From contig LUCM01004803.1 in NCBI GenBank assembly GCA_008360955.1, positions 186,001-250,000 of the forward strand: a stretch of 64,000 nt of DNA, in the 5' to 3' direction. The position numbers and the translations under genes were made by a program. Position 1 is the first letter of the stretch, and every line of letters starts with the position of its first letter. Below, in pieces: positions 54,416 through 64,000 of this stretch. The DNA is from Fasciolopsis buskii. Lineage: Eukaryota > Platyhelminthes > Trematoda > Plagiorchiida > Fasciolidae. Below the pieces are notes generated by a model. The model did no database searches. It was not told the DNA's origin and saw only the letters and a list, made by a program, of their open reading frames with translations.

Positions 54416-54680
54416 CTGAATGAGACGCATAACGGGAATAAATCAAATTTGCTGAATGTGCATGATTTCTATATTTCGCCAACGGGTGCATACGCTAGTA
54501 GTGCTTTTGGATCGATGTGGGAAAGTAGGTGAATACCAAATTATCGATTAAAGGTTTAATTTTTAGCATAATATTAGAGTGGATGAAAATAGAGATTGAA
54601 AAGTCAAAAACACTTTTCCGGCGAAGAGCTTTTTCTCCCGATCATTTTTATGCTCACAACTTTTCATATCCTCGTTCGAG

Positions 54681-54821
54681 AAACCACTAAAGGATTAACT
54701 TCACTGACACACACTTCCCAAGCGATGGATGATGGACAACCGATGAGCTCCATTCAAAACGAAGTTTCAATCAGACGCAACTGCAAATGCAACGACTGCA
54801 ACGTCCACCAGAGGACCTCAG
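54681..54821 (+). CDS. Candidate exon with Cys-rich end
   Basis: A pyrimidine-rich acceptor (caacttttcatatcctcgttcgag) and donor ACCTCAG|gtttgtg bound 141 bases with one open frame: TTKGLTSLTHTSQAMDDGQP ... RRNCKCNDCNVHQRTS. The C-x-C-x2-C cluster could bind metal or form disulfides, but no known domain fits. It lies opposite a gene D intron. Confidence 0.32.
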
Positions 54822-55416
54822 GTTTGTGTATTCAACGAGGAGAGATTAATGAAGTATAAAAAATCCGAAAACCTTATTAACCGTCGGTCCAGTGAAGCAA
54901 TCAACTAAATACGGATGTGAAGAATATTTTATCAATGGTTTAATTTGACAATATCGCAGCTCCAACTATCGCATTTGCTCCTCTGAAAAGAGATGATTCC
55001 AATCCTTATGTACAAGTGATACGGATGTCGTTGAAATTCCAATCAAGTAAATCTGGTAGGTGATTCCACCTTCTTAAAACAAGGAAACATAACTTAAAGC
55101 GATAGATTAAATAAGTATATCTTTCCGATGCTCGTCTGTTACAGGATATGAAATTGAAGCTTGATTAATATGTACTGATATGTGCATGCAGACACTTTTG
55201 ATCTGGATTTGCTGTAACGTTACTCTGAAGTTTGGTGATAAGCACTTTTTGTTTTCGGGCTTAAAGATCATAGTTAGTGCAAAAAAATTCTTAGATTAGT
55301 AATTGTACCCTTGTGAATAATACGCCAAGATGTTCTGCAAGCAAAAACAACAACAGGAGAATGAACACACATGAGAGGGAATTTCAAAAAACTTCTTACT
55401 CAACTAGCCAGGTTAC

Positions 55417-55593
55417 CATAACGATGACAGGTCGTCAAAACAGAAAATACTTCAGTTCCTCCGTAGTCAGTTAACTTTTTACCCTCTGTTTGAACGATGA
55501 TAATACTAGTTTTTAACTGGCAAAATGATAGATTTTCCAGTTGAATTAAACTACACGTCGCGACTGCGTAAATTACTCCCCTACCCACAACCC
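55417..55593 (-). CDS. Candidate gene D or separate gene, internal exon
   Basis: Acceptor gtgactgatgcattggacag at 55593 and donor CGTTATG|gtaacc at 55417. Two bases, 58 codons, one base: VVGRGVIYAVATCSLIQLEN ... SIIIVQTEGKKLTDYGGTEV FSVLTTCHRY. Beta-rich. It exits in phase 1, whereas the exon at 54415 needs phase 2, so at least one exon between them is missing or they are different genes. Confidence 0.38.
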
Positions 55594-56479
55594 CTGTCCA
55601 ATGCATCAGTCACATTCACAAGCAACAACTCATCCGGCTGTTAATTATGCACGCCTATTTGATTTGGCTGTCAACTGGGTTAGGTCGATTCGACAAAGAG
55701 GACAATGGTATGTGCACTCACGGCATAAATTCTCGACTCGATCGAGCAAATGTATAGAATGATCACATTTGGTTCGAGCGCTTTCATTGGCTCCATTCTC
55801 TACAAATTGTAATAATCAAATAGTACGCAGAGAATAATGATTTTTAAGCTACCTTTTTCGAAAGGAACAGATAAAATGTTATTGTTTGCTATCTACTTTG
55901 GGTGAATATCAATGTATCAAAAGTATTTGTACATGGAAGCACAGTAAATGTTGCGGTAAACTTTATATTTGGCTATACGAGCTTTAAGAAGACTTTACGC
56001 CAAGGAGTGCTGTTCAAGTTCTGATATAAGGGAAAAGTTTTGTATTTCTGTTAAAGAAGTAGGGTGACCGGTCTACAGGGGACTGATCTGATTGGATCGA
56101 GCAAAAACATGTCTGTCATTTTATGGGTGACCTCTCATGCTGGGTTCTATTTCCACTGCCTTACAAGTTAGACTTTCAGGTCAAAGGCTCTCAGCCCTGT
56201 GGGCGCCCGGGAGCTATCACTAACCGAAAGGTCTGCAGCAACAGTTCCATGGAGAACTTTGTAGACCTATATTCTTCCGATATAGATAACAGGCAAAATG
56301 TTACGAAAAATTGCGGGTTGATAGACTGATCAGACGGTAACATCAATGCAAGGGTAAACAATAAATTGGACGCTCAATGTACACAAAATCTTTCAATTCA
56401 CTTAATTGTATTTAAAGGCCACACTCTAAGCCAGAAGGATAAAACAATCTTCTCTACCTAGAATTGTTGAAAATTCTAA
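55594..56479. other. No supported gene
   Basis: AT-rich, with a 68-codon frame at 56123-56329 lacking support. The sequence becomes GC-richer towards the repeat island. Confidence 0.3.
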
Positions 56480-57420
56480 GGTAGATGATTGCCGCGTCTG
56501 CGAAATCGTATTTAAGATTGCACTTTCACAATCACTCTTCGTACCCTATATCCGAAGTTTCACCCTCAGTTCAGTCTTCGGTTGTCAGGTGATCCGGTTT
56601 TGCTTTGCTCATGTTCACGAATGAGCCTTAGGAACGAGAACCGAGAGTGGATTCTCAGGTAGGACCCAAGTCACGAGTCAGTTAAGTACAGTCAGGTTGG
56701 GTCTTCCTGTGCTTGTCAATAGCAGTAGACTAAAGTGCCGTTATCTGTGTTCAGGCTTCTTGGCTTCAGCTAACATGAGACGAATTCGAGTTCTTCCGGA
56801 ACCATTCAGGACTATTCAAAATTACGCTAAGTTTTTGGCCGATTCTCGTCATCCTATCGGCAATTAGCCACTCAACGGAGACATATCGGTACATCAGAGG
56901 CCCGTTTTTTATACGAGCTTAAATTACCGACAACGGAAACCGGCTGATCCAAGTTTGGTCTGATCACTGAATTTTTCGAGGTACACCTGCCATATCGGCG
57001 GACCTGGTGTCCACTTGTTTCTTCACAGGGCTCGGTTCAGGTTAGGGACACTGACCACCGGTGGGTTAGATCGGCCAATTGATTTCGACTATCGTGTTTC
57101 ACATCCGTGGATTTAGATCAAACTAGTACAGATCACCTTTTGATTTTCATCTAGTATGTGGTGAAATCAGTAAGAAAATCCGTTATCCCAACCCTCCGAC
57201 CATAGATGACTTATCCCACCTTCAGTTTGAGATTTCGACGCATCAGAAGAAACACCACGAAAAGGTCAAACGAACCATACATTCATACAGAACTGCAACG
57301 AAGACCTGCATACAATGAGCCCCTCGAAACAGTCGATACCCTTTACTAAAGGTTCTGTGTGCATTTCAGTCCGTCCCAATGCCACATAAACTGAGGGCGC
57401 TATCCCCTGAAATGTCACCT
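56480..57420. mobile_element. GC-richer repeat-derived flank of the retroelement island
   Basis: The composition and CpG density change abruptly around 56480, and the stretch is full of stops in every frame. It leads directly into the gypsy-like fragment. It is probably decayed LTR-element or LINE 5' sequence, but no peptide motif could be recognised. Confidence 0.4.
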
Positions 57421-57545
57421 AACTAGGAGCCTGCAAAGTGACGGAGCAGTGGTAGAGAGAAGAATGTAGGAAAATGCTCGAGGATGGAATCATCGACAAT
57501 AGTCACAAACCTTTTCCGTTGGTTGTAATTACTGGTCCCTGGAAT
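57421..57545 (+). mobile_element. Gypsy-like (Ty3) pol fragment
   Basis: The plus strand reads REECRKMLEDGIIDNSHKPF followed by PLVVI (57450-57528). This matches the conserved region just before the reverse transcriptase of Ty3/gypsy elements, where a helix ending MLxxGII is followed by xxSxSPxxSPVVLV. Upstream RALSPEMS fits the RRLSPE-type lead-in, separated by stops. Only about 100 bases are recognisable. LTRs and the RT catalytic box are not seen. Confidence 0.5.
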
Positions 57546-57860
57546 CTCAGTGCGAGTAATGAATCTATTAGCTGAGTGGTTCCATCTCAAAGGCGTCGGC
57601 TGCAGAGTTGGACAGCACTCCCTATTAGCTCGTTCAGTTATTCTTCTCCAGCACTGGACATTTTACTTATGCCTGTACTTGAAGCAGTGCACGCATATTC
57701 GTCCTCTTTCAGAAATGGAAAGGATCAGGGAGATGAGTGTTGTGAAAAGGCAGTAGATAGGAGGACCGAAAAAGCTGTCTTCACGTTTCTACAAGGACGG
57801 TGGGAAGACTTTAAGGTCAGAATTACCGTAACTCCTGGGACCACTCTGGGCAAGATAATA
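57546..57860. mobile_element. Unassigned sequence inside the retroelement island
   Basis: Two overlapping plus-strand frames (57550-57756, 57576-57869) are open but match neither the gypsy nor the LINE relic convincingly. Probably LINE linker sequence decayed beyond recognition. Confidence 0.3.
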
Positions 57861-59020
57861 TATACCTAATATTTGATGTGAGTTAATTGCACCGATTTAC
57901 AAGAAAGCTGGAAGACTCTCCTGTGAAAACCAAGAAGTGATTATCCTGATAAGTTTCCCGTTTAAATTACTAGCTAAAAGTATTTCCTGCCGACTATCTG
58001 GTATCCTTGGTAGGGTTGGATAGACTACGTTGTCACTCTATGGTCAGTCTAAAGGCATGGAGACAACCGCCATAGGGTTACGATTTCAGTCTTTATGGAC
58101 CTAAAAGTAGCATTCACCTCAGTAGATAGCTCAAGTATGTGGCGCCGCATTCTACTGAACGGTGTGGAAGAGAAATTCATCTCAGTTCGCAATCATCTGT
58201 ATGCTCAAGTTCGAAACCACGTTCGTTTTTTTCTTGGTTCCTGACTCAAAGTCCCTACAAGGAAGGGTGCCCGTCACAGTTGCCATTGATAATGGAGATA
58301 GTCATTCCTCATAAAAGGACAGTTACATTGTTCTTTTCTCAGGCAGCAAACGGTCTGCTTATGAATATGTGGACAACGCTGTACCACCGAGTGAGGCGGG
58401 TATCTGGGTATTTATTTACCGTCTAAGATATTATATAAACAAGTTTGGGAAGGTTTTGCACCTTCAAATGGTAAAATTTTCTTCTGCCACTGGAGTAGCC
58501 AAAAGGCAAAATTTTATCCCACAGCAAAGATTTGCGTGAGGTAGGCGCAATTAATTGTCTGATGATTTGTATTCCACATGGTGGTCATTTATCGCATGAG
58601 CTGTCTTGAGGTTTGCGGAAGACCCAACCGGCATTCATCGGTTTGATGCCGAGCTGACGTTGGCTCGACATCTAGTCGGTATTCAGAGGACGGGTGTACA
58701 TGGAGAATAAAGCGGGTTATGCTATAAGAAAGCTGACCGTTGGGAACGAAGAAGGCCCCCATTTTTTGGAAGCTTTACTTTCGAAATAGTACTAAGTTAC
58801 GGTGGGAGAAGATTTCGTCATCTCAAAGATTCGATGTAATGTTGTGGATCGCTGGGTTCAATCTTCAGAAGAGATGTTGAATGCGAATAGACTAAGGTGT
58901 TTGGTGGATATTTTGCATCCACCCACAGACGGCTCGTCCCGCTGTATGCTGTTATTCAAGGTAGGTACCGACTGAAAAATGGGTGGAAATGTTTAAGGCA
59001 AAAATAACGGAAAGAAACGA
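57861..59020 (+). mobile_element. Degenerate RTE-type LINE, copy B (RT domain to C-terminus)
   Basis: The order of conserved blocks fits the reverse transcriptase of RTE elements: LIAPIYKKAGRLSCENQEV at 57883 and on, then FKLLAKSISCRLSG, then FMDLKVAFTSVDSSSMWRRI at 58092 (the family has DLKAAFDSVD, so the first catalytic Asp region is altered), LYAQVRNHVRFFLGS ending in a stop, and after a frame change YKEGCPSQLP (family VRQGCPLSP) at about 58257. The YADD box is not recognisable. Near the end come RWLDI..RGRVY and NRLRCLVDILHPPTDGSSRC at 58886 (family HRLRWLGHVLRMP), then VGTD.KMGG. A dead copy, with no poly-A or short tandem tail identified. Confidence 0.85.
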
Positions 59021-60177
59021 GAAGCTGAAACTTTGAACTGACTCGCAAAGTTTCAGAAAATGGTAGTATTTGAATTCCACCGTCAATGGTAGCTTTTTAT
59101 TCGAAATAATTCTACCTAACTGTCCAATTTATCATCTTTAGTGTGATGAGTCAATATTTCCGACTCTCCATATCTTCGAATTAGGCGGTATTGTGAGTTG
59201 GCAAAAAAATCAGAATACGTTGGTGCAGGGCTAGAAATTGTAACCCTGAGTTGGGTCCAACCTCTAGGGAAGCTTGGTAAGCGTACCAAAAATTATTAAT
59301 GAAAACATAAATGTGAATGCTAAGCAATCACATTGCAATTTACCCCAAGGCATAACAGCATTCAAAAAGGGAAATCCACAAACCTTCTTCGGGAAATTGG
59401 CGCATCTGGTATTTTTAAATTTCTGGTCGAATATTACTGTCTGGATCTGGAAAACGACATCTTGCCTGATAAGGGTGTAACTGTTTCTCTCAAATTTGTT
59501 TGTCTGATAGGCGCATTCGTTGATAACTAAGAGAGAGCGGAACTGTGACATAGTTAAAATAAGACAGAATCATTCTGATTCGTGAACGAATTGTAAGATG
59601 AAAACCACAAGCACTCAGATTATTGGACATGGGAAAAAAAGAGGTGCGTATTGAACTTCCATAGTCAGTATTCCATCGGAACTGATTAGATGACTGGAAA
59701 CTATGGCCTTATCAGGATAAAGTTGAAGTTTTCTTGGCTGGACCAAGTTAAGCCATATGAGTGCAACTGTGTTAACTAAGTGGTGAGGAAATACAGAACA
59801 TCAAAATGGATGATATTTGTTTTTTTGCCATTGACATTGAACTATGTCATAAATTCTATAGATCCAATTTCACTAGGTGTCTTATAGATTGTGAAATTTA
59901 ATAAGCTAGAACATTAAAGTCTATGGTCGGGAGCGAATAGATAGTCAATCAACAGTCAAACTACCAATCGATCCTTCCGAAAGAGAACATGTTAGGCAAC
60001 TTTTCCTATGCACTCTGATTTTAATAGCTTTAATTAATTCGTCGGAACTACAAGGTATTCAGGCCGAAAAAGTGCATAGCATTGAAACGAAGGGGATAAA
60101 CAAAGGCCTACATTATTTCTTAAAAGAATTTTTGTTTAGCACTAGAACCTCGTGCAAATCGTCAAGCATCTGGAAGG
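59021..60177. other. No supported gene
   Basis: AT-rich DNA with opposite-strand 65-95-codon frames at 59264-59551 and no paired splice sites. Confidence 0.3.
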
Positions 60178-60372
60178 ATGATGTGTCGATCTAAGAAACA
60201 TCGTTATTTGTGGGAACTGTTTCGTCGTTTAAGCAAAGCTATCCTTCACAATGCGAACACAAGGTTTGAAGGTGTGCCTTTGTTCTCAGTATTTTGTTTT
60301 GTATACCAGTGGACGAACGATCGCTTTAGGTGTTTCTATCACCCGTCCTCTTGTTTAGCCATCATCGTGTGA
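60178..60372 (+). CDS. ATG frame or first exon, 64 codons
   Basis: Two adjacent ATGs begin MMCRSKKHRYLWELFRRLSK, a basic helix-like start. The frame is open to TGA at 60370-60372. Possible donors follow at CACAAG|gtttga and TTTGAAG|gtgtgc. The tail is hydrophobic and cysteine-containing (FSVFCFVYQW). No partner exon or family. Confidence 0.24.
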   Translation: MMCRSKKHRYLWELFRRLSKAILHNANTRFEGVPLFSVFCFVYQWTNDRFRCFYHPSSCLAIIV

Positions 60373-60957
60373 TACTCACATGGACTCAGTCCTAATGAAC
60401 TCACCAAACTATGAAAAACGAGTTTCTAGTACCAACATAATAAAGCTGTGAAGAAGGATGGCAATAAATACACAACAGAATACTTACTACCGATATCTGA
60501 CTAGTAACAATAACCGTTCCATCCATTCATAGGCGGAACATAATACTGGCAATAACGTAGTCTTTTCTCATCGTATTCTTTGTTGAAATTCCTGCAGTTA
60601 TATTTAAAGTAGAAGCTTATCAGACGTGACTATCCCTAATTTTTGCAGAAAATAAAATGCGCTCACTTCAGTGTAACATGAGAACACACTTGTTTTGAGC
60701 GGTTCTCTGAATCCGTTAAACGTTCTTGCTTGATTACCTTGAGTTTATCCTGTTCAGGTACAAGATAATAGGTCAACACACGAAGGCGTCGCTTTGTGAA
60801 GTGAAGCAAATTCAGAGCCCAGATCAAATGACCGTTTTTTTATTCATCTATCAATCATAACCGTCCTTTAGGTAACCGTATGCTCTTTCCGAGAGTAGTG
60901 GTAGTCTAAGTGCATTTATGATGTATTGATGCAAGAAATCGGTATATCCTTAACTCA

Positions 60958-61215
60958 CTAACATATGAGCGTTCTACTCGGGACGATTACAAGGAACTGC
61001 AAATTCTTCCGCAAAATCGTATCAACTCGGCTAACCGGAAGACGAAACCAGTGTGGCGAATTGCCTTTTGATTTGTTATGGATAATTTCAATTTGTATCC
61101 TAAACAACTTCTTGTCGAAGAGTGCACAATAGTTTAGCAGCCCAGAAGACACCCTCCTAGGCCACTTGAAAGGAGACCACCTAATCGTCCAAATGGCTGT
61201 TTTGGTGGATTCCTT
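60958..61215 (-). CDS. Candidate terminal exon, 85 codons
   Basis: An excellent acceptor (attaatgtttccgttgcag) opens at 61215. Phase 0 runs to TAG at 60958-60960. The peptide is basic with tryptophans: KESTKTAIWTIRWSPFKWPR, then LFDKKLFRIQIEIIHNKSKG, LPVSRVDTILRKNLQFLVIV. Beta/alpha alternation suggests a folded domain. Length without a stop and acceptor quality make chance less likely. No family is recognised and no upstream exon was identified. Confidence 0.4.
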   Translation of the reverse strand, partial: KESTKTAIWTIRWSPFKWPRRVSSGLLNYCALFDKKLFRIQIEIIHNKSKGNSPHWFRLPVSRVDTILRKNLQFLVIVPSRTLIC

Positions 61216-62287
61216 CTGCAACGGAAACATTAATCAACATTAGTGCTAATGCACACTTGCGTGGCCTGTTTGCTCGGTGATAAATGTCCACCGGAACAAC
61301 TCGCAGTTGAGTAGGCTGAGTTGAGGTGGCTGAGTAAAGGATATTTGAAGGTGCCCATAAAATCCAAGTTCAACAGCGAGAAAAATCTCCCGGATAAATT
61401 ATCCATGAGTAACAGATGCGTTGCAAACGATTAATTCTCATTTTAGCTTGTCAGGGAAAAGGTAACACGATCTATTATAGAAAGTTTTTTCAAAGTGTGA
61501 ATAACTATGCATCACCAGACTTCTTTCGGTAAATGCAGATGACCCTCGGGGCTGTTTGGAGTGAAAATAACGGAGGGACACAAAAATAAACAACTTGTCA
61601 GAGTTAATTATCCTGAGAGCTTTCCACCGAGAAGCTTCCTTGGTGGAAATGGACTTTCATATAGGATGCTGAGTGAAGGTTCTTTTCTCGTTTCACATTA
61701 GTCGTTCATTTGATGTCTTCGCATGCTATCTGCTAAACGTACGGAGCATCTACTTCCTTTGGTGCTACTAAAGACCGAATGAGTAAATGTCTTTGTTGAT
61801 ATTTAAATAAAACTTTCCTATCCTGTATCCCGTGAGGCAATCGGTTCGCATAAAATTAATGTATAAACCGAAGTTTATTGGGAAGTCGGTTTCCTCAATA
61901 TATCATCCGACGCAAAACAGCAAACTAATGTAGCAGTAGTAACACGTTGATAACAAATCTATCAGTTGAGATGATGTGTTGAATCTCTGGAATTCAATGT
62001 TCCCCTAGATCAGTTGGGTTTTATAACAGCTAGATAAGAACATGCAAGATTTTTCTTTATTTGAGTGAATTCCCGAGAGAGTGCAGTTCCTTCGCAGATT
62101 AAAGAGAGTTTGCTTGCATAGAACGGCCACCCAATGAGCCAGAGACAGCTAACTGAAGGATGCTGATCCAATCATGACCAAATTTTGCTTCAGCAGTAAA
62201 ATTACGAGATATCTACTTCGGCGTGTATCATTTGCTCATATGAATCGATCATGTTACCACAGAACCACAAATGAGATGCCCGGAGAG
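61216..62287. other. No supported gene
   Basis: AT-rich, nothing beyond short shadow frames. Confidence 0.3.
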
Positions 62288-62360
62288 CATCGGGCGTGGT
62301 CTAGTTGTTCAGGTGATAGAGCACTTGCAGAACTAATGTGTGGACTGCGTCCATGTTTTC
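62288..62360 (+). repeat. Possible tRNA-derived A-box fragment
   Basis: gcgtggtctagttgttcagg then tgatagagcacttgcagaac resembles the 5' half of a tRNA-derived SINE (A box TGGTCTAGTTG, D-loop, stem). No B box follows within 60 bases. Weak. Confidence 0.25.
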
Positions 62361-64000
62361 TTTGAAATGCAGCCAAGGCCAGAGACTTTAAACATTTTGA
62401 TCAGTTCTGCAGTTGCCAGCACTGCCGAACCCAAACTTTAAGGCAGATAGCTATTTGCCGCAGGCTCGAGTGTTCTGAGATATGTGGACACTCCTCCATT
62501 TCAAAATTTCCATGTTAGGGACAGGGATTTATGTGATTAACTAATCATAAGATTTATGAATCGCATTCTCATTGTTCTATACGGTATGCCTTCATTCAAA
62601 TCTTCCACGCGTTATGTTTATGTGGTGCACATGAAACACATGAAGACCGATTTTTGGCTGAAATCGTCAGATATGAATACTGCAATTTCACGTATTACAG
62701 ATACATTTTAATTCTCCGGAATTCTGACAACTTACTTTGCTCTACGTAAGGTCTACGAACATGGGTGGCGAGTATTGCGATCTGAGATGATATCCAATAG
62801 GATCCCAACGACACCGAGACAAACTTTAACGTTAGCACTGTCAATTAATGCATTTGAGAGTGACGGAGTTATTTTTTGCATTCCACAGGATTACCAAAGT
62901 AACAAAATTTGTTCCTCTTAGTTTTGTCTATTTCAAAAGCGGTCATCATCATTTGACAGAAGAGTAATGTTTTCAGTTAAATGACAAAAATTCAGAATTA
63001 TATCTCCATGAAGAACTCAAACATGTTTCGTCAGACACTGTGCAAGGTTTGATCGAGTATGGTGTGATTTACGAGCTATGGTTTCTGTAAATTTGACGAA
63101 TTCCAAGTCCTCTGGTTTAGTTAAATGTCTATTAAGCGACCACATTCGTCAGAATTCCATTGGAGGAAGCTAAAATGCTCTAGACACTGGTTCTGTTAAA
63201 TCGGCAAAAGTTTCACATCAGTAAGAAAATGAGAAAAAAAGACAAATTTTGCACTGGACGGTAGTTTTTTTCGAACAAAAATTCACTACTTGGAAACTTG
63301 TCAAATTGCGAATTTGACGGATGAACTTAACTCGGTTGATAAAGTCGAGTCTGGGAGGTTGATGCGAATGCAGCCGAAGAGCGTTGCCTTTATTTTTGCC
63401 ATGAGACGTAAAACGCAGTTCTTTCGCTTGTTTTCTTTTATTTTTTTTGAACGTTTAGGCGCTTCGCGGGACCAAAATCTCTTCAAACAGCAGTTTTTAT
63501 AAATCTAGCTAATTCAACTCTTTACCGGCACTTTGGAGATACGTCACAATGGTAACTGAAATTTTGCCAGTATTTTACAAGAAACTGTACATTTTCTTTG
63601 TTATTAGTCTATCAAAATTTACCAGTATCAAACTGGACATCGAGGAATGCAAACAAAAATGAATCTTTTGTTTACCTTAAATACTAGCACTTATCAGCCA
63701 GGATCTCACAGGTCGGAGGTTGCTGCTTGCAATGAACGCATCTTCAAATGTTAGCTTCATTTGCTCTTACTGAGGCGTTGAACGTTGGTGTTAAACGAAA
63801 ACCGGTTTACTGGGTGACTAAACTGGTTGTTAGTCAGATGCGTCAAAACACATCGCTGCATCGAAGCCCTCTGGAACGAGTTTATACAGTAAACCAGCGG
63901 GTTTAACAGTGATGACTATTAAACTGGCGAATTGCTTCCGATGTCCACGGCTTTTAAGCCCCAATTGTTATTCTCTAATGCATCTTCAATTACGTGGAAA
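62361..64000. other. No supported gene
   Basis: AT-rich to the window end. The plus-strand frame 63290-63502 (TCQIANLTDELNSVDKVESG... then a Phe-rich basic stretch) is open for 70 codons but lacks an ATG and clear splice borders. Confidence 0.28.

Noticed and set aside
1..64000. Bacterial or phage interpretation (operons, CRISPR, IS elements)
   Set aside because: No long ORFs, no ribosome-binding-site pattern, no spaced direct repeats, and eukaryotic LINE relics are present.

Overview
The window reads as nuclear DNA of an invertebrate, most likely a parasitic flatworm (trematode). It is AT-rich (roughly 60% by eye) with no obvious CpG depletion. No open frame exceeds about 120 codons on either strand. 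There is no operon structure, rRNA, intact tRNA or CRISPR. The strongest taxonomic clue is two decayed RTE-type LINE copies whose peptides resemble families I know as abundant in fluke genomes. The assignment to a fluke is inference.

Layout. (1) 0-5.9 kb, + strand: candidate gene A, three exons that agree in reading phase (1067-1192, 4257-4364, 5566-5853); its first intron holds a 120-codon ATG frame and a tRNA-derived SINE-like remnant. (2) 5.9-7.56 kb: LINE copy A, covering the endonuclease, the linker and the start of the reverse transcriptase, many stops. (3) 8.4-14.1 kb: isolated candidate exons, densest on the minus strand at 11.9-14.1 kb, plus a + strand ORF pair at 10.7-11.2 kb. (4) 14-27 kb: mostly featureless DNA with scattered exon candidates, competing exons on both strands at 17.6-18.25 kb, an 18-nt micro-exon candidate at 19.3 kb, a 228-bp foldback element at 24.6 kb and a 15-bp perfect hairpin at 26.8 kb. 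(5) 27.8-32.3 kb, minus strand: candidate gene B, four phase-compatible exons ending in a stop, with a tRNA-like remnant in an intron. (6) 33-46 kb: single long ORFs or exons and a pair of diverged 145-bp inverted repeats at 40.5-40.9 kb. (7) 47.8-51.1 kb, + strand: candidate gene C, up to six phase-compatible exons. (8) 51.7-55.6 kb, minus strand: candidate gene D and a neighbouring terminal exon. (9) 56.5-59.0 kb: a GC-richer transposon graveyard with a gypsy-like pol fragment followed by LINE copy B (reverse transcriptase to 3' end). (10) 59-64 kb: sparse, with one good minus-strand terminal exon at 61 kb.

I recognise no host protein family with confidence. Exons were called by eye from splice sites, open length and phase agreement between neighbours. 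In DNA of this composition such patterns also arise by chance: two of my best exon pairs overlap on opposite strands. Treat each exon as a hypothesis, and the LINE relics and inverted repeats as the secure content.
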